64,000 bases of DNA from NCBI RefSeq assembly GCF_037975245.1, contig NC_092574.1:22509713-22573712 (forward strand), written 5' to 3'. The notes below the pieces were generated by a model. The model saw only the letters and a list, made by a program, of their open reading frames with translations. It ran no database searches and was not told the origin of the DNA. A program made the translations under genes and the position numbers. The DNA comes from Apostichopus japonicus (Eukaryota; Echinodermata; Holothuroidea; Aspidochirotida; Stichopodidae). Of this stretch, positions 37,301 to 46,631 are shown piece by piece (positions within the stretch are counted from its first letter, which is position 1; every line of letters begins with the position of its first letter).

Positions 37301-40300
37301 GAGAAGAGAAGGACAAGAAAAAGACAACCCTCGAGTCAACCATTGCCAGCTGAAGAAGAGGAAGATCATTCAAATGATCAAGAGCTTGCTGAAATGGTAT
37401 ATATTTTACTTTAAGTGTTAGAACTCATCCTATATGCTGGTTGAAGTAGATATTGTGCAATAATTAGAGTATTTAAAGATCTACTGTATTGACCCTAGAT
37501 ATAGCATATATCACTAAAACAATTCTTGCGGTTATGTTATCGACCTGCCATGGTCACAAAACTTTCCTAATTTGGGCCAATACAGCATATCTTTAAGAAG
37601 GGTCCACCGAAGTTCCTACAGTTAGTCCGAAGTACAATAATATGCAAATGTAATAATTTGTTGAAAACCAGAGATTGCGTCAAGAAGCTTTATGTACTAT
37701 TAGTTCGCAAATTAAATGTACTTTTTAAGAAAAGTCATCCAAGAAAGAACCTGGGCACGAAACTGAAACAAACGGTGCAACCGCCATGGCAACATTTGCC
37801 AAATGACTAACCTCTTGACCCCAGTCCCCCTACATTGGGATCAGTGGACTGTGATCACAAGTAATTAGTGAGTTCTCGTCTGTTCTCATAGAGTTTACAA
37901 TTTAAATGTATGTTATATTGGGCCCAAATATGATCACCAGCTGGTCAAACTTCTTAAACTATTTTGATTAACACCCTTTAGGAAACTTACCTCACTGAGA
38001 CAGTCAGTCATCTTAGGTTCATTTAGAACGTCTGAGAAAAATTTGGATAGAAAAGATCTCCAGGAAACTACATTATGAAAACCTCTAGCAATTAGCTCTT
38101 GCTATTGTTTCTGGTCAATACAGACTCCCTTTAATTTCTCGAGGTTACTTTGGTATCATTGGGGCCAAAACAGCAGATTTGCAAAAAGGGTACTCCAAAT
38201 TTCCCACAGTTAGTCCTAAGTACAAGAATATTGCAATAAAACAATTTTTTGAAAACCAGAGATTGCATCAATTTACATACTATTTGTTCACAATTTCAAT
38301 TTCTCCAGGTTAATTGGATGAAGTACACACCTCCTTTGCAAGACAACAAGAACAGGCACAGAGAGACATTCAAGGATACATTTACCTATAGGAGGAGGAT
38401 GTTAGGTCAGCAGAATCTCACCATTACAGAAATGCTGAAACAGTTCCCGAGAATGCAAGACATGCCTGAGTTGGTAATTAATTACAATTGATTTGCACTA
38501 CATTGTTTAATGAGTATCAACATAATTGGAGAATGCAGAAATATTGATGAACTGACTTAAAATAGCAGCCGGTCTTTATGGAGTTATTTAAAAGGCAATT
38601 TTAAGTAGTAAAACTTGCTTTAATGCCATTTTGGCCTTTGAGAATGTGAGTGATGGTGGCCTGTATAATATTCAAACTACTATGGAGCCAAAACTAGTTT
38701 TGTGTACTACAGTGCTCAGATAACTGAGTTGCTGAGTAACTAAGTTGTAACTTAGAGTAGCCTCTTGGAATGGGTATGCTGTACCACCACAATATGTCCA
38801 GAGGGCCATGCCATGAAAGGAGCATCAGCACATCATCAGTGTAATGCTATAAGCCTCAAACAGTTCTTGACTCTTTAAACCTGCACTGCTCAGACCACCA
38901 GGCCAATGCCCTAATCACCATAACTCTCACTAATGCAACCAAATGTCCCAAGAAATAATAAGTTAAATGTATGTATTTAAACTGTATTTTGAAGTAGGAA
39001 ATACTTGACAATTCTTCTTTTGTTATGAAAGGTTTATCACGCCAGACACATTCAGTAGTCTATTAAGGTCCCATGAGCACAATTCAGGTCCACTGAATGC
39101 CACTTGGCTCCTGCTTTTAAAAGCACCCATTGGTCATGGTCGAGAATCATGTGGTTCACTCACATCCGGTAAATGGAACATAAAACGACTGACCCCGGAG
39201 CAGGATGGGATCAGCTACCCTTAATCGCAATATCATGAGTGCCCAAGTCAAGTTTTGCTGGTTCCACATGACAATAACAGTCTCTCTTGTTTTTTTCCTT
39301 TCAGATCAATGTAGAATTTGACTTAATGTATCCTGAAAAATCCCAGAATTTCCTGACTAAATGGGATGCCTACTTCAAGAAGCGTATCATAGCTGTAGGA
39401 AAGAAGTTTTCAACAGCTGTGGCCTTGCTAATCAATTCTTTTGATGAGTGTGACAGTAAGTTTGATCATTTTTGTTCAAGTATGTTGGGGTAGTAGGTTT
39501 GACGTAAGTCTGTCCTATGGATTGGTGTGTTCATTCAGAGAATAATGCCTACATTAGAAAGAAAGACTGCCTTAAGCTCTTGGAATTTTTAGATGTGCCC
39601 TTTAATTAGTTAATTAGAGAGGCACTGTAAAAGTTGTGGGAGGTGGATGGGAAATCTCCATACCATTTGACCTATGGTGCATTTCTGTGATGTTCTAATT
39701 CTTTGATATTGTTTCTTTTCATTTTAGAAGACATCTGTGCAATATCTGCTCTTATCTACATGTTGCACAGATCTGTCAACATGAAGAGGTCCAGTTATGG
39801 GAAGCTGGCAACTAGTAGATCTGGAGCTGTCCTGTACTTTATACAGAATATACCTGTAAGTAAAACCTGTAATGAATTAATGGATATTTACAAGGGGCCA
39901 CTGAAAAACCATGCAAATAAGTGATGCTTTCATCACACTGTTAATAGTAATACCAGTATCCAACCTACCCATAGTGCTGATATCATCCCCCATAGTCTGC
40001 AATAACATCTTTCCAATTGTGTATTTCTTTCTAAACATGTTTGCTAATACATAAAGTAGCACCAATGAGACCGTTGCTTTGTTATATATATCACTGAGTA
40101 TGGTACAGTGTGGCCTTCAATACATGCACACTGGGACTCAGAAAATGCAAACACTGGCATATATGTGAATTAAGGCCGGATTTGTTTTGATCTGATCTTG
40201 TTTAATTGTTCACATTTGCCAAACAGCCTAAATGTTGACAATAAAGTGCAGTATATGTGAAAGTGTGATTATAGGCTTACTGTGAGCAAAGGAAGAGACA

Positions 40301-41116
40301 ATTTGGTGTCTTGACACAACATGTGACCTAACGATCTTGTCAGCATTGAAACCTCATCACAATACATATATATTTTTTTTTTAAATGTACTAGCATTCTA
40401 AACCAAGAAAATGCCATCCATGATAGGTTCGGCTATCCCTTGCTTATTATTATTATTATTATTGGTAGTTGTTACACTGGTCAAAGTTTCTTTGCAGGCC
40501 ATCCTTCATTGTATACATCACATGTAACATACATTGCATATGTGGTGACCAAAGCTAGCTCTGCCCTCTCTTGCCAGTCGTATGTATTGTCATTATTCTT
40601 TCCTAGGGAAATACAAGTACTGTATCCTTTGTTTCTAGGTTCCAAGTTAAGGAATCCCATGACATGATTGATTTATCGATGTCAGGAGTTCTCAACAATT
40701 GGGTTCATTTAAAATGCATTAATGGGTTAAGTTCACTCCCTTGACAATTCTATAATAATATTCCTTTAAATTGATTTCATATCCTTACTCAACAGGAAGG
40801 CACAGATGTTGAAGTTGCAGCCCGAGAAAGGAACGTCTATCGTCAGCCATTTATACTTTCTGTTGGACATGAAACTGGCCATCAGCAATATTTCATTGTA
40901 GCCGACAAAATGGCTATTCCAGCTGGGGAAAATATTGTGGAGGCAGCTGACATGCTCTTCAAATGTCACTATGTATTTAATGTTGAATACGCCCCACCTC
41001 TCCAGCAATTTTGGGAGTTTTTGGCTTCTGTGATCTATGAAGTCTTGCCACCAACAGAAGTCAAGTCTCTTGTGCGAAGCTTAGCCACATCGGTCAGAGC
41101 TGTAAGCTTTCAGTAA
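28400..41116 (+). CDS. SAM-domain, SAMD3-like transposon protein (ten exons, 504 aa)
   Basis: Assembled by hand from GT-AG boundaries that keep one frame: 28400-28469, 34837-34967, 35416-35550 (alternative acceptor at 35395), 36082-36230, 36455-36548, 37226-37396, 38309-38473, 39305-39455, 39728-39855, 40796-41116 (TAA). The coding total is 1515 bases. Residues 1-62 form a SAM domain split by intron 1 (MAESLRTFLTKKGF ... SEEDLKEIGITSFGVRRKL). Residues 68-112 are a Ser-rich linker. The LYPSSEQ block, the RRRMLGQQ ... MLKQFPRM block and the INVEFDLMYP block resemble human SAMD3 in order. A basic RPKEEKRRTRKRQP stretch near residue 215 may be a nuclear signal. The gene lies wholly between the transposon ends and encloses the transposase ORF in intron 1 (28470-34836). 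The role is probably binding or architecture at transposon ends, analogous to TNPA; this is inference. A possible ATTAAA signal lies at 41174. Confidence 0.83.
29275..29534. mobile_element. MITE-like inverted-repeat element with telomere-like patch
   Basis: The 5' end GTGGCTATTCTTAAGACTAG matches the complement of the 3' end (GTGGCTATTCTTACGACTAG when inverted). Similarity continues over about 33 positions with three mismatches. The motif TAGTCGTAA(A/G)AATAG recurs internally near 29438-29490. At 29383-29425 lie several CCCTAA repeats, some degenerate. No convincing target duplication is visible. It has no coding capacity and interrupts the transposon intron. Confidence 0.7.
29383..29425. repeat. 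Interstitial telomere-like (CCCTAA)n patch
   Basis: TAACCCTAACCCTAAC followed by degenerate TCTAACCCTCAATCTAACCCTAACC. This equals TTAGGG on the other strand, the telomere repeat of many animals including echinoderms and vertebrates. It lies within the MITE-like element rather than at a chromosome end. Confidence 0.85.
29794..30517. mobile_element. Non-autonomous hAT-like element in intron 1
   Basis: Perfect 13-base terminal inverted repeats CAGGGATGTAAGT lie at both ends. The hexamer TATACT abuts both ends directly (29788-29793 and 30518-30523). hAT elements normally give 8 bp, so two bases may have diverged. Internally there is a 48-49 base tandem duplication (about 29804-29898, CTTCCG(G/T)ATTTTTACGG type) and a 93-base tandem duplication beginning GCTAGCCTAACAT at 30319 and 30412. 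No transposase frame is present. Confidence 0.78.
30319..30466. repeat. 93-bp tandem duplication
   Basis: GCTAGCCTAACAT begins copies at 30319 and 30412. Both continue with AACGATAGTGTGTAAGTA and later TAGGATGTGTTAG. The second copy is shorter. Confidence 0.8.
31702..31767 (+). promoter_or_regulatory. Putative splice acceptor and leader of the transposase mRNA
   Basis: A run of T (31690-31699) followed by AG (31700-31701) makes a strong acceptor 66 bases before the transposase ATG. If the donor of SAM exon 1 (28470) is joined here, the SAM frame runs ten more codons (ECSQLDKMFW) and stops at TAA 31731-31733, leaving the transposase ATG downstream. This would give a bicistronic-style message with a 33-codon upstream frame. 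It could instead be a plain 5' UTR exon from another start. Confidence 0.45.
31768..34323 (+). CDS. CACTA/EnSpm TNP2-like transposase with N-terminal C2H2 fingers
   Basis: An intronless 851-codon frame with good start context (A at -3, G at +4). Residues 5-27 (C5, C8, H22, H27) and 38-61 (C38, C43, H56, H61) are C2H2-like fingers. An acidic linker follows. The core matches the order of the Transposase_21/TNP2 family: LQLYYDDVEVTNPLG with D311/D312 (plant ATDGFNPFG block), LAPFIEEMKHF (plant YLxPLxDDL block), a CRLC pair at C425/C428 (plant CPxC), and NLDIMHDMLEGV with D492 and H495 (plant NLDVMH block). D311 or D312 is a plausible first catalytic acid; the final acid could not be placed. The ORF lies in intron 1 of the SAM gene, same strand. 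Its expected role is excision and insertion of the element. No clear AATAAA follows; ATTAAA near 34581 is weak. Confidence 0.88.
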   Translation: MGFICFKCGQHISGRTRELGYHLHAFHTVVGSGDHLTCGQDGCMKTFTIINSYLSHIRHEHAPHQNEQIVGNNLNENNRHNDVNHEIDDLPEPEFEENDIFQEMEPEVNGHALDYLEGFDHESLKKLAVHLIIKLRSTCSISFSSIQTIISGTSDMFRYAVSSLQQDMLRLMETHGVDINAPDVGNLCAKFNLFENPYAGIETERKQATYMVENLMLVKPIQIALGTRFEQAVERKTGEIVQKVVTDSFQYIPVAEVIKLILSQPIVRELIENEEHSPENFLRGFQDGTLYKQSGFFKEHPCALRLQLYYDDVEVTNPLGSKTGVHKLAMFYYSIQNLPRRFNCTASSIHLLAACYYQDVAKYGFEPILAPFIEEMKHFESDDGVQLMIDGRMINIHGSLVSYSADSLAAHALLGFMSPSANKLCRLCYASRDDIQNYFLEDDFELRTIDSHDLDAEEASRQGFRDPRTGVRSYCPLNTLRNFHSATNFNLDIMHDMLEGVCPYEIKLLLHQFIYVDHFITVEDFNQRLKAFHFPFNDRKNKPSAVMPDRLRNIADHKLGQKAVQMWCLTRMLPLLIGSRVPYNNEYYELLLLLLRCMDIIFAPVISTSHTVYLKHLIMEHHAQFKLKFPGQRFINKQHHMVHYPTCIRMSGPLTTLQCLKYEMKHSFSKKIAAINCNFKNICQSVTLKHQIMQCAVWSGSGLRLDFECAGGNLTSIDSLAGSRVIAEHLQVAEDTEIFEARQVSLFGTDYKPKLFLATDMVEDIPQFGRICSILVRAQTPESVYFVVQKWRNKGFSPHFHAYAVTNLDNPEFSIVQLESLLDFHPLSGLTSYEQHSPLYLCPRYTLSQNN
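37573..37711 (+). repeat. Intronic direct repeat, copy 1
   Basis: This segment in intron 6 of the SAM gene is about 139 bases and resembles 38161-38297. Shared blocks are GGGCCAA(T/A)ACAGCA, ACAGTTAGTCC and TTGAAAACCAGAGATTGC. The copies are about 590 bases apart. Confidence 0.75.
38161..38297 (+). repeat. Intronic direct repeat, copy 2
   Basis: The partner of 37573-37711. It ends about a dozen bases before the acceptor of exon 7 (38309), so part of the acceptor's upstream region may derive from the repeat. Confidence 0.75.
38700..38930 (-). repeat. Probable tRNA-derived SINE in intron 7
   Basis: Read on the minus strand from about 38930, the sequence contains TATGGTGATTAGGGCATTGG, TGGTGGTCTGAGCAGTGCAGG and a degenerate B box (GGTTTAAAGAG in place of GGTTCAAATCC). 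A non-tRNA body follows (for example TGATGATGTGCTGATGCTCC). That is the general organisation of a tRNA-related SINE. The family and exact 3' end could not be determined. Confidence 0.55.
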
Positions 41117-42588
41117 AAAGGGAATGTTGTGATTGTATTACATTAGTTATTTTCACTGTTGTAGCCAATGGCAATTAAATCTTGGGAATCCAATACCCCT
41201 GTGATTGATTATTTCCTTCTTTGCTCATGTTGGAAGCATAAACATCTCAAGGTCAAATCATTGTTTCACTTTGGTGGAATGCAAAGATCTTTTGGAACAT
41301 AGTACCTGTATGACATTACATAATTCCTACTTAAGTTTGTTTGTTAATTTTCTTGCATTTAAATACGCAATTGCTTGTTAACTTTAACCACAGATATACA
41401 TTGGATAGAAGTCGCTTTACATCATCTGACAATGATAGATGTTTGCCGCGAACTGAAGATGTCTCACACCATTTTAAATCCATTCAAATCAATGATTCAC
41501 GTACATGATTTGCATGTTAAGTGAACAAGATTCAACTGTTCGGAACCTGTGTGGCAATTTGCTCAAGCTTCAAACTTAAAACAGGGAATACTTCAGACTT
41601 GCTCAAAGTTTTGGCAATCTTCTATACCGTCTGTTTTCATTAGAAGTGTAATAAGTAATGCTATTAGTAGCATGCATAGTGCATACTACCATGGACTGTA
41701 GGTGTTCTTGTTTTGTGGAATTCCTCTTTTAAAATTAAATATAACATCAATAATGACAGGCATTTTAATTGCTTACTCACATCTTTGCAACGTCTGCGCA
41801 TATATCCTGAAGATTTTTTGTCTTTATCTTTATTAAGGTAAATCCAGAGTAAGACAAATTTATCAGGCCCTTGATTGCCTGATGTTCATGTTCTATAAAA
41901 AACGACAGTGTAGGCTATTTGTTTGCACTTCAAATGTTTGAATCGTGCAAACACTAAACGTTGCTTCTCTCCAGTGCAGCTCTGTGATGTTAATGTATTC
42001 AGTGACAGAGATAGAAGCAGATAGATTAAACAATACACGAGCTAGTACAGGAATTTACACGAAGCATAGAAATTATTTTTTTAATTAAGTCAATTTTTAG
42101 CTGAAAACATTAGCTCACACCAATGAATTTAATTCTATTTCATATTTGAAGCCAAATGTTAGACTCTCTTACATGTTATCCCTGTAAGGTATCTACAATT
42201 CTTGTTCAACTGATATTATATCCAAAGTATAGTGTGTTCACTGATGTTGAAATATCATTTGTTTTCAACCATTTTTTTTTAACTTTCATTGACCATGTTG
42301 AAATATAACATGATTTGTTTAACATTGATCCGAATAGTTTATTGTGTTTTCTGGTGTTTGTGTGGAGAAAAAGACTGAAATTAAGACCACAATAATTCAG
42401 AAGCCGTTATGCACCTTTCAGTAAATTCCCCTGCATTAACAGATCATTGAATGTTGTCGTTGATGGCCTTAAATGCATCTATGTTGAAGAATTCCAGCAC
42501 TTATCCAACACGGAGGATCAATAGAAAAGCTTGTTCAATCCAGAATTTGCAGTTTATAAGATTGACAGTATAGCTGTGATGTGTAATA
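41117..42588. other. 3' region of the transposon, no further coding
   Basis: The stretch between the SAM-gene stop and the right subterminal repeats contains the likely 3' UTR and then AT-rich DNA without an open frame of note. A possible ATTAAA polyadenylation signal lies at 41174-41179. Confidence 0.6.
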
Positions 42589-42589
42589 A

Positions 42590-42872
42590 TTCAGTCTAAA
42601 GGACCGACTGTTCAGTCTGATATCAGTCTAATAGACTGAAAGTATTCAATCTAATTAAGACTGGTGCTGCAATAAATCAGTCTAAACTGCTGACTGTTCA
42701 GTCTAAAGTGGTTTGATTTTCAGTCTATTAGACTGAAGAGTATTTAGTCTAATTAAGACTGACCTTCAGTCTTTACATTTCAGACTGGAATTCAGTCTAA
42801 GTAGTCTGATCCCTTATCCCATCCATCATTAGACTGAAATTTCAGTCGATTAGACTGAAATTTCAGTCTCTC
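42590..42872. repeat. Right subterminal repeat array (AGACTG/CAGTCT)
   Basis: About nine CAGTCT and seven AGACTG exact hexamers lie in roughly 285 bases. Many are arranged as inverted pairs such as CAGTCTAATAGACTG, CAGTCTATTAGACTG and GACTGAAATTTCAGTC. The extended unit is near TTCAGTCTAA. The density far exceeds chance and is the clearest hallmark of a CACTA-like end. It presumably binds an element-encoded protein. Confidence 0.92.
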
Positions 42873-42884
42873 ATTTTAAGAGAG
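42856..42884 (-). repeat. Right terminal inverted repeat
   Basis: The complement reads CTCTCTTAAAATGA, G, AGACTGAA, ATTT. It pairs with 27987-28015. TA follows at 42885-42886, identical to the TA preceding the left end. Confidence 0.88.
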
Positions 42885-42886
42885 TA

Positions 42887-45800
42887 TCTTTACTATGTTG
42901 TACACTTTGCCATTGAAAGATTTATTTCACTTAATCATGAAAGAGAAAACTACTAAAAAAGAGAAAATAATTGGATCAAGGAAACAAATAAAAGATATTC
43001 AACAAGAATTGAGAAAAAAAATGAGACTTGTGTTCATCCTTTTTCTATAGTTCGCCTTTTTTTTGTGTGTGCGATAATGACGAAATTTCGAATTTTGGTC
43101 ATTATGGATTTCTTACTAAAGTTAGAGAGCTTCGAAATAATAGAGAGAGCGGGGGGGGGGGGGGGGAGTAGCAACAATAATTAATGTACAATATTTACCT
43201 CTTCGACACCTTTCCATTTTAACGCGAATCAAAAAATCCTTACAAACACCATTTTACGATATTCAGTAATTTAAAATCATTTTATTTAAAACATTTAATT
43301 CAATTCATGAATATTTAATTTTAATTTATCGCTATAGGATACATGGCGGTTAAGGGAATTTGAACCGATTAAGACGAGTCCATGTGACTTAATAAGAGAA
43401 AAAAAGTCACGTCATCATTTCATTATTTTCCTAGAACGTTTTCAACAAATTACCACTTTCATCCGATGTAAACGTTAGCACAAACTTAAATATCGACGAT
43501 TTACAGACTTTACAGGATAACAAACGGAAGAGAGAAAAACACACACACACACATACATACATACATACAAACAGTGAAGTTAACACTGAAGTTTTGTTTC
43601 TTAGCCATCTAGTTATTATCAGCAATATGCAGAACGAATTACGTATACACCGACAAGTTTTACCATTTGCATATTTTTTGGGGGGCTACAATGGTTCCGT
43701 AACAACTACCTAAACTTACTAAAAATCAGGATTTTTACAAATATTCCCAATAGATTCTGCGTTTATTTGTTTTTATATTTATATACATATATTTTTTATT
43801 ATGGATCTCAAAGCAAGTCTTAACTATGATACAACAGGTAAATACAACAGAAATATCACAGTGTGACGAATACGTTAAACACAAAAATGTTTTTGGATTA
43901 TTATTGCCATTACAATACAAAAAAATACTACTTTATCATAACAACTTTATTAAATCGGACAAATTTTCATTTGTTAACTTATGCATAGACTGAAAACCTC
44001 TCTTTGGTTGGATGAGAAAGTTGAATATAAAATTCTCATAACGGATTAAATTAATTATATTTTACTGTCGAGTTGACCAAACACGAACTTATGATAGACT
44101 GTTGAAAGAGTGAGTGCTCTTGTTAACCAGTTATACCTCTTTATTTTCAAAAGGCTATATCCCGCAATAGATTAACTTTCACAACTTCACAGAATACAAT
44201 TGTTTCACACGAATTCGAGTAAAATTTAAAATTCAATCAACTGTGCTTGGATTTCAATCTTTCTTAATTATTGAACTAAATGTTAGTTTAAACTTGATAC
44301 AAACTTCTGAGGAAACCAGTTACATCTTTATTTTCAAAAGGCTATATCCCGCTATAGATTAACCTTCATAAATTCACAGTACACTTGCTTCACACGAATT
44401 TGAGTAAAAATAAATTTCATATCAACTATGCTTAGATTTCAATCCTTCTTATTTAGTGAACTAAATGTTAATTTAAACTTAAAAACAATCTTCTTATGAA
44501 AAGAATTGGCTAAGTCCCCGTTCGACAATGCAATTTTTCTGAAGCATTTTCACACGAAAACCTCTTTTCAAGTTTATGATATAAAATGCTTTCCAACGAA
44601 TCAAGGGATTATTAACCCCATTGAAGTTGTTTTGAAATAGGGAGACAAATACCACAAAGCGGACCTGGGTCAACGATATTGTTTACCTTGTAAAATGAGG
44701 TAGCACTAATTAAATGCCCTCCTTATTCTTTCCATTTACCGCAAACGTCACAGAAATTTCATAAATGCACGTCACCTGTCCCGAGCTTTACCGAAAATGA
44801 TACAAACAAGTCGAATAACAACAGTGCGTACATCTGACTTTGAATTATATATCTTTTGATTTCTTGTCGAGTATTACAATCTTTCACTTAAAGAATAATT
44901 ATCGAGTGAACTTCCCAGCCCACTCTTAAAAACTGGTTTTATTCGAAAATTAACGGAATTAACGACCTTTTTGTTATGATTACGTTTTGTAAAGAAACAT
45001 TTCCGATTTTCTTTGGCCTGATAATAATTTTAATTTTAGTAATACAATTTTAATTCTTCTTTCCAACGAATTAAGGCTTGCAAAGATATCAGAAAGAAGC
45101 ACCCGCCAACCGAATTGAGCTAGAAAAAATGACCTAAATAATTGATCAAACTTACAGCTCAGGGATTCTCGTTAACGTTGTTGAATTATTTACAGTTTAC
45201 AAGTGGATATATTACTATAGTCTCTCACTTGAAACGACTGAAATCACATCTATAAATTATTGCGATTGTGACGAGACACTACGATGACACGAAGAGGTCT
45301 AAAAGATGATCTGTAAAATTTGATAAACTGTTGCATTTTAACGGTATCGACTTAAAAGTAAACTAACGTTTCATCCTTGGGGTTGGGGATGTTTGGGGAG
45401 GAAAGAGAAAGGGACAGGACTGGAACTGATGGATAAGTAGGGGGGGGGGGGGGGGGTTCAGTAATCCAACGTTACCTTTTTTGAGCAATGGCTATGTTCT
45501 ACTTTTTGCAACTAATAATAATAATATTCTTCAATCAAATAATGCCTTTATCAATTCTTGCCATTATGAAATTTGCGACTAGGTATTCCAAAGGAAACTA
45601 AGACTAAGAGAGAATTTCAAAAAAGCTCGTCATTTGAAAAAAAAAAACCCATTATGATATGTTAATGTAGGACGTTAATCAAATTGCGAGTCATTTCTGT
45701 AAGCCATTAAAATGTTGTCCGGACAAGACTTCAAATTTAAAATAATAATAATAATGAAACCCTCCAAAACAAACTTGGCATATTTCTTCATTAATGTTAC

Positions 45801-46547
45801 AGAAATTAAATTTCTTCATTAATGTTACAGACATCATAAATATTTAATGCATGGGATCTGGAAAACAAGTACACAATGGAATATAGGCATGACTGCTTAA
45901 TTTTACGCTGATTACATAATTAACTCGTATATGGCAATTACGCTTAATTAGGGTATTTCATACGTACGCTATGAAACAAAACCTTGTATGAATATTTTGG
46001 TCTCATTAAGGTCAATTACGTGTTAATTTGAAAGCGGAGGCAGTCGCCATTGTGACCTATAAGGACTAAATAAGTAAACACTTCAGATTGATTCTGTTAG
46101 ATTCTGTCACTTTTCCACCAAAAAATATTAACAATAATAATGTATGAATGTACGATCTTATCATATCTGCTTTGTTTTGAATGGAGTCATTTTAGTCGGA
46201 AGCAGTACCAAGAAAAAGAAATCAAATTCAGATGACTGGTATTGAAGGGCATCATAATAAATAAATTAATATTAAATTACATTAAAAAACAAATCTTCGT
46301 AGGTCTGAAATAATTATGATATCAATATGGTTGAACCATTTTAACACCTAATAACACAAATAACACAATTTATGATGCAAATTATGCACCCGCATCATAC
46401 GCAAGATAAATCTAAAAATTTTTGCTTATGGTGTAAGTAACATACATGTGAGGAGCAGCGTTTAAAATATACCAAAACGAAGAATGGGAACAGAGTAAAA
46501 GGAAATGGATCGTAGGCGGAGGAGGAATGGGTAAAGTGGTATCCTTA

Positions 46548-46550
<3 letters not shown>
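42887..46550. other. AT-rich non-coding stretch with tandem duplications
   Basis: No exon or domain was seen. The stretch holds G runs near 43149-43166 and 45440-45456, an AC/ATAC repeat at 43540-43570, a 189-base tandem duplication (44125-44495) and a 24-30 base duplication (ATTTCTTCATTAATGTTACA at about 45788 and 45811). Confidence 0.55.
44125..44495. repeat. 189-bp tandem duplication
   Basis: AACCAGTTA begins copies at 44125 and 44314. Both include TTTTCAAAAGGCTATATCCC, CACACGAATT(C/T)GAGTAAAA and GAACTAAATGTTA(G/A)TTTAAACTT. Divergence is moderate, so the duplication is not very recent. Confidence 0.88.
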
Positions 46551-46551
<1 letters not shown>

Positions 46552-46620
<69 letters not shown>

Positions 46621-46631
46621 CGTGTGTGTAT
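46552..46631. repeat. (TA)n(TG)n compound microsatellite
   Basis: About 51 bases of TA followed directly by a TG run with a CG interruption. Flanking open frames are artefacts of the repeat. Confidence 0.96.

Larger units (their letters stand above)
27987..42884 (+). mobile_element. 14.9 kb CACTA/EnSpm-like DNA transposon with transposase and SAM gene
   Basis: The left end CTCTCTTAAAATGA (27987-28000) is matched exactly by its reverse complement at the right end (42871-42884). After one mismatch AGACTGAA also matches, followed by weaker similarity. The dinucleotide TA lies directly outside each end (27985-27986 and 42885-42886), consistent with a 2-bp target duplication. AGACTG/CAGTCT motifs crowd both subterminal zones. 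Between them are a ten-exon SAM-domain gene and, in its first intron, an 851-codon transposase-like ORF, both on the plus strand. Gene layout and subterminal repeats parallel maize En/Spm. Termini are not the plant CACTA pentamer, so the family assignment rests on the protein. The intact frames, splice sites and ends suggest a potentially autonomous copy; activity is not shown by sequence. Confidence 0.88.

Noticed and set aside
42590-42872. CRISPR-like array
   Set aside because: The motifs are short, in both orientations and irregularly spaced, in a eukaryotic transposon end; this is a subterminal repeat zone.
27987-42884. SAM gene as an ordinary host gene with a transposase retro-inserted in its intron
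   Set aside because: The terminal inverted repeats, TA flanks and subterminal motifs enclose the entire SAM gene with its start and stop, so it is more simply part of the element. Kept as the main alternative.
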